In this document: positions 44,900 through 57,354 of the stretch, in pieces | Layout of the letters: every line of letters begins with the position of its first letter | How positions within the stretch are numbered: position 1 is the stretch's first letter | Assembly: GCA_936432065.2 (NCBI GenBank) | Contig: OW386292.2 | Location: 127,469,639-127,533,638 of the forward strand | Direction: 5' to 3' | From: Rutpela maculata | Taxonomy: Eukaryota; Arthropoda; Insecta; Coleoptera; Cerambycidae | Length of the DNA stretch: 64,000 nt | Notes under the pieces: model-generated | The model's input: the letters and a program-made list of their open reading frames with translations, nothing else | Databases searched by the model: none | Told to the model about the DNA's origin: nothing | Translations under genes and position numbers: made by a program

Positions 44900-46020
44900 T
44901 ACCTTGAGGGTTAATCAGAGGGGGTTGAAACAACCCCCATGCTTTTGCTTCAAAATAGGGTAAGAGGGTACATTGTGACTATAAGAGTGTATCTCAACCC
45001 CCTTTAAGGGTGAAAACCACCCTTAAATGGCTGTAGAACTTGAAAATAGGTTTCGAAATTTTTTGAAATTTTAGAATCACGTCTTCTTCGATATTTTCAC
45101 TAAAATCAGTCTCCGAACCTTGTTTGATAAATAAAAATTATTTTAAAGGGTAAATTAATCATTTCTTATATACTTTGACAATGTGAATAAACAACAATTC
45201 AATGTGAGTAGAAACAAATTCTAAGTTCTTCGACGTTATTAAGAAGCTCATAAGTTAGAAATCGCATTTTTTCCATTTGAAAGGAAAAAAATATTTAAAA
45301 TGAAATGAAAATTTTTCATCCATTCTATGCAATGTGAAACAACAATTCAATTTTTAGTAAACATATTTTAAGCATCCTAAAGTTAAGTTCTTCGACGTTA
45401 TTAAGAAGCTCGTAAGTTAGAAATCGCATTTTTTCCATTTGAAAGAAAAAAAATATTTAAAATGAAATGAAAATTTTTCATCCATTCTATGCAATGTGAA
45501 ACAACAATCCAATTTTTAGTAAACATATTTTAAGCATCCTAAAGTTCAAAAACAATTGGGTGCTTAAAAGCAGCTTAAAATCAGATATAGTCTCTATTTT
45601 TTTCAAACAAATTAAATTTTAGACATTTCAAAAAAATCTTTTAAAATAAAGTCTAAATTTTTCATACATTCTACTCCATGTAAAACAAGTATCCAAAGTT
45701 AAAAACAGATTTTAAGATAGTCTTAAGATAATTTAATAATGAAAAAAATTGGACATTAAAATGGATGTTAATCAATTTTTTAAAATTTTTATCAATTGTA
45801 TACTTAGAAAAAATTACTAAAAAAAAATACAATCAATCATCTTATTAAATGCTAAAGCTTTGATAATAATTGTCAATTATTTCATATATTACAATCATAA
45901 GATTTGACAAGGTTCGGAGACTGATTTTAGTGAAAATATCGAAGAAGACGTGATTCTAAAATTTCAAAAAATTTCGAAACCTATTTTCAAATTCTACAGC
46001 CATTTAAGGGTGGTTTGACA
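44900..46020. repeat. Foldback with ~110-bp arms and an internal 162-bp tandem duplication
   Basis: 45020-45125 (CACCCTTAAATGGCTGTAGA ... AAAATCAGTCTCCGAACCTTG) returns as its complement at 45905-46017. Inside, the unit starting AAGTTCTTCGACGTTATTAA is repeated head-to-tail at 45223 and 45385 (162-bp period, almost identical). It lies in the presumed first intron of the exon at 46167-46230. Confidence 0.7.
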
Positions 46021-46166
46021 AGTAGACAGCTAATATCATTAGCGCACGGAAAAATTTTTCCTGTGCGGGTGCAAGGAAAAAAATCCATTTTCTGTGCGCT
46101 AAATAGATAAGTACGTAAACATAGTGTTTTCGGAGAAGTATAATGAAAATATAGTTATATACTTAC

Positions 46167-46230
46167 TGCACAGTTCTGCGTTGGCACCCTGGAGTACTAC
46201 AAGTGCAAAGAAACCTAGTATACGAAACAT
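46167..46230 (-). CDS. First coding exon of a secreted protein (signal peptide), paralogue 2
   Basis: The minus-strand ATG at 46230 gives Met-Phe-Arg-Ile-Leu-Gly, a hydrophobic core, Gly-Ala-Asn-Ala and Glu-Leu-Cys, then one base and a perfect GTAAGT donor (46166-46161). Length (64 nt), phase 1, cleavage-site residues and donor equal those of the exon at 1673-1736. The promoter block is also shared. Protein-level similarity is clear while many codons differ, as expected for selected paralogues rather than a recent repeat. Downstream exons are not securely identified; the exon at 19677-19717 has the right phase and strand. The product is probably a small secreted protein. Confidence 0.7.
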
Positions 46231-46330
46231 TGTCAGTAACCAACTTCTCGCCAGATTAATAACTATTTGATCTGAGTAACTTCTACTTATATAAGAATAA
46301 TCAATTAATACACTTCAGATATGAAACTGT
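46231..46330 (-). promoter_or_regulatory. Core promoter of paralogue 2
   Basis: On the minus strand CTTATATAAGTAGAAGTTAC (46276-46295) lies about 55-65 bases upstream of the ATG, matching the 1.8-kb promoter. Similarity continues weakly further upstream (CAGATATGAAA, CAGAAGATTAA on the plus strand), so the duplication included upstream DNA. Confidence 0.55.
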
Positions 46331-46555
46331 TCATCTCAAGATGCTGTATCCGCAGAAGATTAAATTAATAAATAATTGGTTTTTGTTAACAACAAAGAAG
46401 TTTCTGTTTTAAAGTTTCGGTTTTTATTTTTTCTTATTCTGCCCTACAAGAAACTCTTTCTGCTTAACTAAACAGCCTTAACGTCATTTTCAATCTTTTT
46501 AAATTAAAGATAAGGATAAAATATACAAATAATAGCCAAGTCGATGAAGGTGTGG

Positions 46556-46690
46556 AATCCACAAAAATTTGCAAACTGAATTTTTTTTTTTTTAATGAGT
46601 TCGTGAAGGTGTATAGAATAATGCTCTGGAAAGTTTACATTTCGCTCGGATGCAGAACAACAAAAATGAAAAAAATTTCTTCATCCAATC
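46556..46690 (-). repeat. Partial copy of the 250-bp repeat
   Basis: Shares CACAAAAATTTGCAAACTGA, GAGTTCGTGAAGGTGT and GTTTACATTTCGCTC phrases with 40370-40618 and 48655-48890. Confidence 0.55.
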
Positions 46691-46933
46691 AGAATTTGTT
46701 CAATCTATATGAGTGTTGGTTCATTTAAAAGATGGAAATTGTAGCTTTCTAATGCTTTTTTGTTTTAAACAATACAAGCAAAGGATGGATGGGAAAAATA
46801 TACTTACAGATATTGTCCGAACGCCCGAACGCAATCGTCGCAAAAAAAATATTGAAAAAAATAAAAGCCCTTCAAAACAATTCTTTCTTCATTGAGAACT
46901 GTTAAAAAATATATACACTTCATGACTATTATT

Positions 46934-48000
46934 AATCAATCAATCAATAACAAGTTTATTAAAATTAGAGTACATGTATGTGCTTCCCCGGAATTTGGCC
47001 CGGAGCCAGCCAGACAACCACGACGCGCAGCATTTGGATAAATAATAGTACACAAAAATACTTAAAAAATAATTAAAATTAGCACTTTAAAAAACTAGGG
47101 GTTTCGCGTACAGACGAACGCTTTGGAATTTTGATTGCTGACACGGGAAAACAGAACTCAACGAAAAAACCCGTTCGAAGCAATTCCACCCTGGTCTTCC
47201 TGCCAGGAAAGTGTGGTGGATGAAGGTGTGATTTAAAATATTTGGATTTTTAGAGAATTTTTGGGCCAGACGGAATTTAGAAACAAAATGGACAAAAGAA
47301 CAAAAAGGACAAGAACAAAATTGAACAAAATTAAACAGGGATAAAGAAGAGGGGGTTGTAAAGTTGCAAAGTTGAGGAAAGGTAAAGAGTAGTAAAAGTT
47401 ATGGTAGAGGAAAGTTTGGCTAAGGGAGTTGCCGGAAAATAGGCAACGCCTGGTATGGTAGAAGGTGTCTGATATCGAAAAGTATTGCATTATGCTGTCT
47501 GATTCGAGTTATGTTGCGGGTTAGCGGACTATCGCCCAGTTTGAATTGATAGAATTTTTGTGAAATTTCTTGGACGTAGTCCGCTAGTGGGCAATTTGCG
47601 TATGGATCTCTGAGGGAGGTGTATCTGTCCAAACCAGAGATGAGGCGCATAAATTTATGTTCAAGAACTCGAAGTTTTCTCATTGTCGTGTCCGGGATGC
47701 TGCACCATACCGGCGCCGCGTATATAATTGCCGGCCTAATCACCATTGTGTACAACATTTTTTTATTTTGTCTGTTTAGTCCGCTACCCCTGGCCAGGAG
47801 CGGGTACAGACTCCTGGACATGGAGTAGACCTTACGTACTGTCTCGTTAATATGGGTGTTAAACGTCAGTCGTTTGTCTAAGTTAACCCCCAAATATTTC
47901 ACGCACCGTTTAATAGGAATTTGTCTACCCTCGATCGAAAGTGACGTATTATGGTTTATTAAGTTGTAGTAACGAGGATTCAAAAAAAGTACATCTCAAA
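46934..48000 (-). pseudogene. jockey-type LINE, C-terminal ORF2 and 3' UTR
   Basis: Minus-strand frame 47420-47983 contains VKYLGVNLDKRLTFNTHINE, RKVYSMSRSLYPLLARGS, YTMVIRPAIIYAAPVWC and LEHKFMRLISGLDRYTSLRD, then QKFYQFKLGDSPLTRNI. These are standard post-RT blocks of jockey-clade elements. It starts after the catalytic YADD, so it is 5'-truncated. The 3' UTR (47419-46934) ends with AATAAACTTGTTATTG and a (TTGA)n tail. A stub of the same 3' end lies at 62348-62441. Confidence 0.85.
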
Positions 48001-48365
48001 TCATTTTAATTTCCTTGCTTGATGATTTTTTTTGGTAATATATATATTGGAGGCTGTAACTTGTCGAGAAATTGGCCCATTGGAAAAAATAAAATATCAC
48101 TATTTCGGGAAAAATGTATACTTTTTGAATATTCGAACACAAAATCGTTTACTTGCATTTTTTCGAAAATTGGATTAATCAGATCATGATAAGAAATTGC
48201 GATTTTCACGATCTTATCCTTATAACTATGAAAATATCTTTGATTGTTTTGTATGTAAATTCTGGAACTTTTCCAATACAATAACAAATGTATAAGAAAT
48301 CCATTGGATATAGCTGAAATGCTGATATATAATAAATACAATACAGTAAAGGCACGTAAAAATTC
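48001..48365. other. Intergenic, nothing recognised
   Basis: A 121-codon minus-strand frame (48006-48371) spans this interval, but it shows no recognisable domain and runs into the neighbouring repeat. Confidence 0.4.
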
Positions 48366-48890
48366 ATGCAAACTATTCAGCGGCTATGTGTGGTGTCTGT
48401 GTATGCGTTCATAATTATATATTTTCTCTCCATACTCACTATTTATCCTTCTGTTCACTAAGAAAAATGTTAAAAAGGTGTAATCAGGAAGAGAAAAGAG
48501 CTTTATTTTACTCGATAGAACAGCTAAGAATTTTTAGAGGTTCCATAGTATGCACTTAACCGTGCGCTGCGCTAGACGCGCAGTGTGACAGAATTACTTC
48601 ACTATTTTTTTTCAGGAATACCGTGGCTTTAGCGATAAATCTTATTACGGTATTTTTTGTTCAGAAACACGTGGTCTATCCACCTGTATTTTTTCTTTTT
48701 TCCTACCCTGAATTTTGAAAAAATGGATAAAAATTTTTTTTTTCACTTTTTTTATGCTCTGCATGTGAGCGAAATGTAAACTTTTCAAGGTATTATTCTA
48801 TAGACTTTCACGGATTCATTGAAAAAAAAAATTTTCAGTTTGCAAATTTTTGTGGGTTTCACTATAAAATGTTCTCTGTCGTCTGGGCTA
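48366..48890 (+). repeat. Short element sharing both outer parts with the R2-like locus
   Basis: 48378-48425 equals the minus strand of 41641-41700, and 48655-48890 equals the minus strand of 40370-40618. The 230 bp between them are non-coding and unrelated to the R2-like frame. Confidence 0.6.
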
Positions 48891-49920
48891 TAAATACCAA
48901 CATTTACTTTATTCTAATACGCAAATTATGGAAGAGATCATTGTTATCTTTTAATCGTATATCATTAAGAGTACTTGATTTCTAAAACAACTGTTTATCT
49001 CTTCTGATTAGCTTACAAAGCAATCGTGATCGTAATGAAGGTTGATATAAAATAAATATCATGCTTACTTGCTTTTGATAACCGAGAAGTTTAATAATAA
49101 TAATAATGATAATAAGCAAGAGCCCAGCAAATTTTTCTATGATGATATAGACGAACCTTTTAAAACTTGTCCAAAGGACTGAGTGAATTTATTTTCATTT
49201 ATGGGCACCAAGTCGACCTTCTCTAATACAAGATGGTTCATTTACGCCTTTTGAATGTATGTGGAACAACAAAGGTATTAGATGAGGTAAAAAAAGTTGT
49301 TATACCTACCAATAGATTGCTTACTGCTTCTCTTCAGCTGACTTCCGATGATACAGTTGTTTTAATGTTAAGCAGCACTGCTTATACTTTAAACGCTTCC
49401 TAATGTTAAATAATTTTTTTAGAATTTCTCCAATTGACCTTCGTGATTTGGTCAATATCCTGAATAACAGACTTAAGGAGTTAAACGTACCCAAAGTTAA
49501 TCAAGAAAATTCAAAAGTTCATTAATGTTACTTATTGCAAATAAAATTAAAATTGTATGCAATAATATATAGAATTAGTAAATAACCTATCTGCCTATAA
49601 ATTTAATGTATCGGAATTTGCTTTCCAAACATTTCAGGTCTAGACTCCACTCTCAAAGAGCGTTATCGGAACTACATGCAATAAATATACAGTCTCAATC
49701 CATTGACACAAAAAGATTAACGATTTTTCTGAAGATTATGTTATGGCTATTGGACCAGAAGCTGACTCTCTATTAATATAAAAATATTTTACTAACATTT
49801 TGGGGAACTCGTGATTAGCTTAAAAAGTTAGAGATTATATGTTTCACAGAAGTAGGCATTTGATATGGCTAACGCTTGTTACAGCTTTTTATGAGTGGTA
49901 TTTCCTGTCTTAAGAAGACG
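48891..49920. other. Intergenic, nothing recognised
   Basis: AT-rich sequence without a supported gene or repeat. Confidence 0.45.
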
Positions 49921-50000
49921 TAGAATAGAATAGAATAGCACTTTATTAACTACATTACATATATCTGAATATTACTATTATATTATACATTTGCGGAAAC
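49921..50000 (-). mobile_element. LINE 3' end stub
   Basis: On the minus strand GTAGTTAATAAAGTGCTATTC is followed by (TATTC)n: a polyadenylation-like signal and a pentamer tail typical of a LINE 3' terminus. The upstream limit is not determined. Confidence 0.45.
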
Positions 50001-50470
50001 AAATTTTTTTGGTATCTGTTTATTACTTGAAATCATTAAAAAACTTGCTGCTGGCCATTCGGCGGAACATGACTTTGGCAGGAGTAAAAAGAAGTCCTGA
50101 GAAGCGTTTTTGTGAAAATACAGCCTAAATATTACACAAAAATAAGAATTTAATTTTGAGTAGATCTTTCCAAACACAATGTCGTTGGCTCCTTTAGTAT
50201 TAATTATGCTTTGCCTACTATTGGCGACAACACGTATTATCCGCGAACGCGAAATGTTGCGCAAGTTGCCACAATATTTTCACGTAAAATGCATATGAAA
50301 TATTGAGATAACTAGAGATAAGTAAAGAGTGACCCAAAATTTCGCCCCTTTCGGGGACCTCATGAATTCGATTCAAAAGTGGTCAAAACGATAGCTTATG
50401 GAGATACTTTAAAGTAGGCTAAATTTCAAGTTGAGCATAGTTTTTGTTTTGGTGATATGACGAGTCGAAC
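50001..50470. other. Intergenic, nothing recognised
   Basis: The 93-codon minus-strand frame 49983-50264 has no recognisable feature. Confidence 0.4.
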
Positions 50471-51684
50471 TAGTGGAGTCAAAATGAAATTTGAATGGAA
50501 TTCTCTGGTTACAGCAATTTTATTGTTTTAATTTGTTGTAGGTATAGTAAAAAGTGCTCTGAGCAATTTTTTGCAAAATCCATCCATTGCTTGTAGAATT
50601 TTAACAATTTATTTTTCAACACAGAAATTTTCTGCTATTTTTCCTATTATATCATGTCATAGTAATCGTATCGCAATAATAAAAATACCAAACTGTTCGC
50701 TATAAAATTATGAATAAGACTAGGCATATGAAGAAACTTCTTGATAATTTGTAAATTTGTAAAAAAATAAAAACCACCAAAAATTGCCTTTTTTTAACAG
50801 TTTGAGAAATATGATGTAATAATCCATCAATTGAAAGTTGGTGAAACCATGCGCTTTATTGAACTAAACTTCCGTGCCAAATTTTAGAGCAAAATATTTA
50901 TTCAAACGGCTAAAAATCAACAATAATTTCGAAATTTCCATCACATTTTGTTTAAGTGCATCGACTCGTAGTAGGACAATTTTTCTTTTAAAGTGTAGGT
51001 TTTTACATGTTCTTTACGGTGGTGTTTAGAAAGAAAAAAAAATTAAATTTAAACTAATTTTTTGGAATTTAATTGTAATTATGGATATTGCACGTATAAA
51101 CAATTTCAAATAACTACGTGATTTTTTTGTGAAACCAGAAACGATAAGCGAATTATGAAAGTATATGAAATAACCAACGTTTAAAAAAAAAGAATGATGT
51201 TCTACTTGCATTTGAATCCGTGATATGGTAGTTTTAGCGTTTCAGTCGATTATAAGTAAACATATTGATCTTTTTTTCTTGAAGTTTGCGCATATTGTTC
51301 CAAAATGATTATATTTCTCTCTCTGCTAGATCAAAATTATCCACAACTAAAACTTTTTGAATTACATCGCATAAAGCACCATTGAGGACATAACGCACGT
51401 TCGAAAAAAAAACATTATCTCCCCACTCCCTGAATATTGTAACTAGGCAACTAACTTAATTAATGGTATACATCACTCCATTTTCATCATATCGAGTCCA
51501 TTTTTTAACATTTTTGATATTTCCGTATATTCTGATTCTTTTATTTAACAGAATATAATTTGTTAGATTTTTATTTATCAAAAATTCAACAATCTTTATT
51601 ATTTCATAATGTTTTCGGCTCTTGTCATATCTGATTTTCTGTTTCTTTTTAAAATATTTGTGTTTTGTATTTATTTTCAATTTT

Positions 51685-52310
51685 ACTTCCACATCCAGTG
51701 GAAGTAGAGTAACGACAAAAAATTTTTTAAAAATTTTTATTGTTCAAATAGGCTTAGAATGTCATGAAACGTCGAGATTTTAAGTTTGAGCGAAAAATAA
51801 TTTCTGTCTGTCTGTCGGTCTGTCTGTCAGTCGTCTGTAACTTTTTTTGTGCGCACGTTTACTCTGAAACCGTTTGAGATATTGGGGGGTAAATTGGGGT
51901 AAATTTGGGGTAAATAGGTAAATCAAGCAGGTAAGAGTCCATAAAATTGGTATTTAGTATGTACAAGAGAAGATGAGGTCTCAAAAAAAATGTTGGCATT
52001 AGCCACCCCCATCACCGCCCCCACCCCATTATTAAAGGGGATGAAAAAAAAATTGTGATTTAGTGTGTGTACAAGAACCAGAAACCTCAAAATATTTTTT
52101 TACTTCATCCATCCCCACTACCATCCCCTATCACAACCCCCACACCACTACCGATGTGGGGTATCGTTTTATAGGTTTTTGGTATAGAGAATTTCAAATA
52201 TTATATTATTTAAGTTCCATAAACAATTATTTCCACATACAAAATTTTTTCGTTGTGAGTGACTTGAATAGAAAATCTGGATGTGGAAGTAGTGATTCCT
52301 TGGGCAGCGG
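51685..52310. mobile_element. ACTTCCAC-end MITE, copy 1
   Basis: Starts with the hairpin ACTTCCACATCCAGTGGAAG and ends CTGGATGTGGAAGTAGTG then ATTCCTTGGGCAGCGG. It contains a TCTGTCTGTCGGTCTG run and a CCACCCCCA-rich centre. Adjacent to copy 2 in the same orientation; frames inside (52063-52329) recur in the copies only as broken text. Confidence 0.75.
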
Positions 52311-52512
52311 TTTTTTTAATGTATTGTAACGTAAAATAATTTGTTTAGCCGTTATTTAATTAAAATGCATTGGAAATTTTAGTTTCAAAACATTTATTTT
52401 GTGGGACCAGACTGGATATCTGAATATAAAGAAAATTGAAGACGACATATACATAAATGATACTTAAAATATATTTTTTTTATAAAATTAACGAGATTAC
52501 TTTATTTATTTT

Positions 52513-53190
52513 ACTTCCACGTCCAGTGGAAGTATAGTAACGACAAAAAAAAATTTTAAAAATTTTTATTGTTCAGAAAGGCTTAGAATGTCGTGAAACG
52601 TCGAGATTTTAAGTTTGAGCGAAAAAAAAATTTCTGTCTGTCTGTCGGTCTGTAACTTTTTTTGTGCGCACGTTTACTCTGGAACCGTTTGAGATATTGA
52701 CTTGAAATTTGGTACACATATGTACTTTAACGAGATCTAGAACTAGATTATATTTTCATTTTGTTCCCTCGAAAGGTTGGGGAGTAAATTGGGGTAAATT
52801 TGGGGTAAATAGGTAAATCAAGCAGGTAAGAGTTCATAAAATTGGTATTTAGTATATACAAGAGAAGCTAAGGTCTCTAAAAAAATTTTGGCATTAGTCA
52901 CCCCCATTACCACCCCCACCCCATTATTAAAGGGGATGAAAAAAAATGTGATTTAGTGTGTGTACAAGACATACAAAATATCAAAATATTTTTTTATTTT
53001 ATCCACCCCCACTACCACCCCCACCCCACTACCGATGTGGGGTATCGTTTTGTGGGTTTTTGGGGTAGAGGATTTCAAATATTATATTATTCAAGTTCCA
53101 TAAACAATTATTTCCACATGCAAAATTTTTCGTTGTGATTGACTTGGATAGAAAATCTGGATGTGGAAGTAGTGATTCCTTGTGCAGCGG
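52513..53190. mobile_element. ACTTCCAC-end MITE, copy 2
   Basis: Same ends and internal order as 51685-52310, somewhat longer because copy 1 lost about 80 bases near 51880. About 200 bp of unrelated sequence separates the two. Confidence 0.75.
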
Positions 53191-53778
53191 TTTTTTACAT
53201 TTCATTTACACGTTGCTGTACAAGATAATATCAATAATAATTTAAGTAATAAATTATAATATAAATATATAAGTATACAAATTTTAATAAGACATATGGC
53301 CAAAGTCAGTTAAGTCACTAATCTAATTTACTTAATATTAATATGAAGCAAATACACATGTTTTATGCGCTATTTACGCAAATTACGTGAAGAAAAACAA
53401 TTAAAAGTTGTATTGTTATTCTTTACATATTACAGTCTTCCTAAAATTACATAATGTTGTACAGAATATGTCATCATCACACAATTATTTCAGACATTAT
53501 ACAATATTCAATGGTGAACTAGAGTAAATTGATCAACAAACAGGTTTTCTGAAGAACTGAAGAGCTAATAGTGGTGCCAATTTTAAGCCTTACAGTGCTG
53601 CGAATGATATCTCATATGGAAAAACGTTTTTATAGAAAACGTCTTTAACAATTTTGTAAATTGATCTAACAACATACCATTATTTGTTTTTCCCGTAAAA
53701 TTCACATAAAGGTTATTTACTGATAAACAAATAATTTGAAAGTCAGTCGAGAAAATAAGTTCGACCTGGCCGTACCAT

Positions 53779-54871
53779 TTATTTCATATGTAAGGGAACA
53801 TTGACAGAGATGTAATGCAGTGATACAGAAGAAGAACAGAAATAATCTTTAATTATACCTACAAATATTATTGTAGTTTCCTTTTTTTTTAAAACAAAAT
53901 CTGATTCATCTGATTCATCTTCATCGATGAAGCTATCTTCACTATCAATTTGAAAATCATCCTCACTTTCCGAAACATTGCTTACTTCGCTGTTGTCAAT
54001 GTCTTCCGCTGTAACAAATGAATTTTTAAAGTTTGCTTCATCTGTTTCCATTTCAGAAATCAATAAAACATCGTCTTCATCGTCGTCAAGTGCGTCCTCA
54101 GTTTGTTTCAATGTTATTTCAGAACAGTTGTTTCAATTTAATCCATTACAAAAATGACAAAAATTTGTGCATTTAATCCCTATCCTTTTACATGAGCAAA
54201 GTTTTGTTTTGCAACCCGATTTACACATTCAGCAAATAAATAGTCTTTTGTTATTGTCACTGGCATTAATCCGTTTATGGTATCTTTCCATCTATACTCT
54301 TCAAGATTTTTATCTGCAAATCCTAACCATTTCTGTATTTGAAAATACACCCTCAATGAATGCTCGTTTGCAGCCTCTTCGGTTGGTGGGAGAACAGATA
54401 ATTTACATGATGTTTTTGAAGTGCATTTTTTAAAACATTCAAAACACAGAACGTGTAAACATGTGTTTTTCATTGGATCTGAACCATACAGTGCTACCAT
54501 ACAACTTATGCCAGCAGCAAATATCCTTGCCTGTGTAGCTTGTCGATCGTAAAAAACTTGCACATCTTTTTGTAAAAATGGATATTTCAGAAGTATACTA
54601 TTAATTTTCTTTTTCCAATTCTTGAAAAGGCAGAAATTGTGTCACATCCGCAAAATGCGTGTAGAAACATTACACAGTTATTTAAATTTTGATACTTAAA
54701 ACTATTTTGAGTAAAATACTTGTCACATACGTTGTCTATCATCGGTTTGTAGAAATAAATATTGACTTCTATTATTACAGCGAACTGTGTCAAAATAATT
54801 AATAAATCGAAACAAAATAGAAACATTTTAAAAAGAAACTGAAAATCAGATATGACAGGAGCCGAAAACAT
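53779..54871 (-). pseudogene. XPG-like nuclease with Cys8-type cluster and acidic tail, remnant
   Basis: Minus strand: NNCVMFLHAFCGCDTISAF (helix-turn-helix-like motif); VFYDRQATQARIFAAG; FKKCTSKTSCKLSVLPPTEE; ANEHSLRVYFQIQKWLG; ENGLMP-like segment; then after a frame change a Cys cluster C-K-S-G-C-K-T-K-L-C-S-C...C-x3-C-x2-C, with the first C-x-C reduced to one Cys. An acidic C-terminal domain rich in Asp, Glu and Ser (54111-53850) follows. The part with the acidic catalytic motifs is not present. It is a distinct subfamily from the copies at 27 and 55 kb. Confidence 0.65.
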
Positions 54872-55594
54872 TATAAAATAATAAATGTTGTTGAATTTAT
54901 GATGAATAAAAACCTAACAAATTATATTTTGTTAAATAAAAGAATCAGACTATACGAAAGAGACTAAAAATGTTATAGTCCATGCAAATTTGACTTTTTA
55001 GGAGAAAAAATTCATATACAAATTATATTTGTATAGTTCACAGGAGTAGAATTAAGGATCCGAAGAGTTCCCACCTTATCCGTTGATGGAAACACCTTTT
55101 TGGGGCGAAAAACCACCCCCAGACGGGACTTAGTTACGGTTATTCTCATTTTTCTTCGGATCCGTCATTCCCATGAAAAACAGGTATAGGAACGAAAATA
55201 TTGTTCATTAATTTATACATAAAAAAGTTCTATGGTCGATTTGCGTACTCCCCACAGTTTTCTCGCTATCGACGTTCATAGTAGGGGGTAGTTTGGAACG
55301 CTCGGCGAAAAATCGGTCGTACGCCATTTTTTACAGTGAATATCTCCGAAACGGCTACTTTGACGTCAAAAATGGTTATAATGAAACTTGTAGAGCGGAT
55401 TCGCCTCTACAAGATTCATCTTGTACTTTTCTTTTTTTTTATTATTTCTGTTGAATTTTCTCACTTTTTTCGAGGATACGCACTTTGTAATATGACCTCG
55501 TTTCCACACCACCCCTGAGGTAGAGGTCTCGGTGCGTTTTTTTTTTGTAAGTGGTTTCCCCTGTAGGCCTATTCCACTGTCGTCATTGTCGGTT

Positions 55595-56470
55595 TCAGTC
55601 GTCGATAGGGTTTTCTTCAATCAACTCATCTTCGGTAGGTGAATTTAAACAGCCTTGTCCGTGACAGTAGGAGCACATTGTTCAGCAGCGCAATCCTATT
55701 TTTACACACCCGCATCGTTTCCCGCAACCCATCCTGCAGTTGCAAGATATAAGTTGTAGAACGAAAGACGGAGCTGGTGCCTCAGGTGTAAAAATGGGTG
55801 AAAGAACGGTGTCAGTTTTCTTCCAACCCCATTGTGTCGGATCAAGGTTTATTCCTCTCCATAACTGAATTTGATGAAAAACCCTATAAGCATGCTGATG
55901 AGAAGCGGCAGACGTTGGCGGTAGTCTCAATAATAGTACAGCGTTACTTGATTTCCCAACCAATTTATTGAATGTGAGAAATCTATGTCTATTTAAAGAT
56001 TCCTCTTTCTCTGCATCTTTATATAACGCCATCGTGAAACGCTCTCCAGCAGTTGCGACTTCTTCTTTTGTTGATTGAGGGTTGTTAAATATAGGCACAA
56101 TGTCATCCAAATCTCCTCTGTTATTAAGTACAGTTACAGTTTGTGCTTTGCCGTTACCGAACAAAGCAGAAGTAGTGTCGCAACCACTAAATGCATGTGC
56201 AAACAGCACAGTTTCCTTACAGTTTTTCAAGACATTCGAGGACTGTAAATTGCAAGAACTGTATATCCTCTCCTTTATGTTTCCCTGGGATTCTCTAAAA
56301 AGTCGAATGTCTTTATGTTAAGGAGAAAGGGCTATAATGAGCATGAGAAGATCGACGTCCTGTCCAACGATGAAAACTGTCATACTGCTGACATTTCTTG
56401 ATCGCAGTTTGCACGATGTGCAAGTCGGCATCATCTTCCGCAATGAGCGTATTAATTCCTTCCTCTGTGA
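55595..56470 (-). pseudogene. XPG-like nuclease with Cys8 cluster (Academ-type) remnant
   Basis: Minus strand: FTEEGINTLIAEDDADLHIV (acidic residues), TVFIVGQDVDLLMLIIAL in a shifted frame, DIRLFRESQG, then an intact 182-codon stretch: VLFAHAFSGCDTTSALFGNG, NNPQSTKEEVATAGERF, LRLPPTSAASHQHAYRVF, QLWRGINLDPTQWGWKK, and the start of the Cys cluster CNCRMGCGKRCGCVKIGLRC. A TGA follows where the next residue should be Ser, and beyond it the frame continues M-C-S-Y-C-H-G-Q-G-C-L-N to a TGA at 55595-55597. The N-terminal half is missing: the arm begins immediately upstream. Confidence 0.75.
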
Positions 56471-56888
56471 ACCTCTGGATAAAAGCGAGAAAATTCAACA
56501 AAAATAATAATAAAAAAGAAAAGTACAAGATGAATCTTGTAGAGGAGTATCCGCTCATTATCCGTTTCATTAAAACCATTTTTGACATCAAAGTAGCCGT
56601 TCGGAGATATTCGCTGTGAAAAATCGCGTACCACCGATTTTTCGCCGAGCGCTCCAAACTACCCCCTATTAAGAACGTCGATAGCGAAAAAACGGAGGGG
56701 AGTACGCAAATCGACCATAGAACTTTTTTTGTGTAGAATTTAATGACGAATATTTTTGTTCCTATACCTGTTTTTCGTGGGAATGACGGATTCGAAGAAA
56801 AATGAGAATAATCGTAACTAACTCCTGTCTAGGGGTGGTTTTTCGCCCCAAAAGGGTGTTTCCATCGACGGGTAAGGTGGGAACTTTT

Positions 56889-57354
56889 CAAGCGCGGATC
56901 TAGAAATTTCAATAATTTTTTTCTCGTCTGTGGCGCATGGGACCCATACGAAATATGGGAAATAACATCTCGAGAAGCACTTCTCTAACGACCCCTAAAA
57001 AATTTTGAAAAAGCAGTTTGCGAAAATTAAATTTTTTTCAAAATTCGTACCCCCCCCCCAGGTCTAGCATTTTACTTTTCATCAAAATACAGCAATTTCA
57101 TTACTAACTGAGATTCAACGAATTGAAATTTTGTGATTTACAATTTAACAAATCACAGAATTTCAATTCGTTGTATCTCAGTTAGACCTGGGGGGGTAAT
57201 CGAATTTTGAAAAAAATTTTCGCAAACTGCTTTTTCAAAATTTTTTAGGGGTCGTTAGAGAAGTGCTTCTCGAGATGTTATTTCCCATATTTCGTATTGG
57301 TCACATGCGCCACAGTGGAGAAAAAAATTATTGAAATTTCTAGATCCGCGCTTG
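56889..57354. mobile_element. 466-bp hAT-type foldback MITE
   Basis: CAAGCGCGGATCTAGAAATT at the left returns as its complement at the right, and the arms of about 200 bp are nearly perfect. Flanked by 8-bp duplications GAACTTTT at 56881-56888 and 57355-57362. The CA terminus and 8-bp duplication indicate hAT. The insertion is absent from the left arm of the host element. Confidence 0.9.

Noticed and set aside
51685..53190. Helitron interpretation of the ACTTCCAC family
   Set aside because: There is a terminal hairpin but no TC start or CTRR end between A and T; left as an unclassified MITE.
54167..54433. 88-codon plus-strand frame
   Set aside because: Antisense of the nuclease remnant with Cys cluster.
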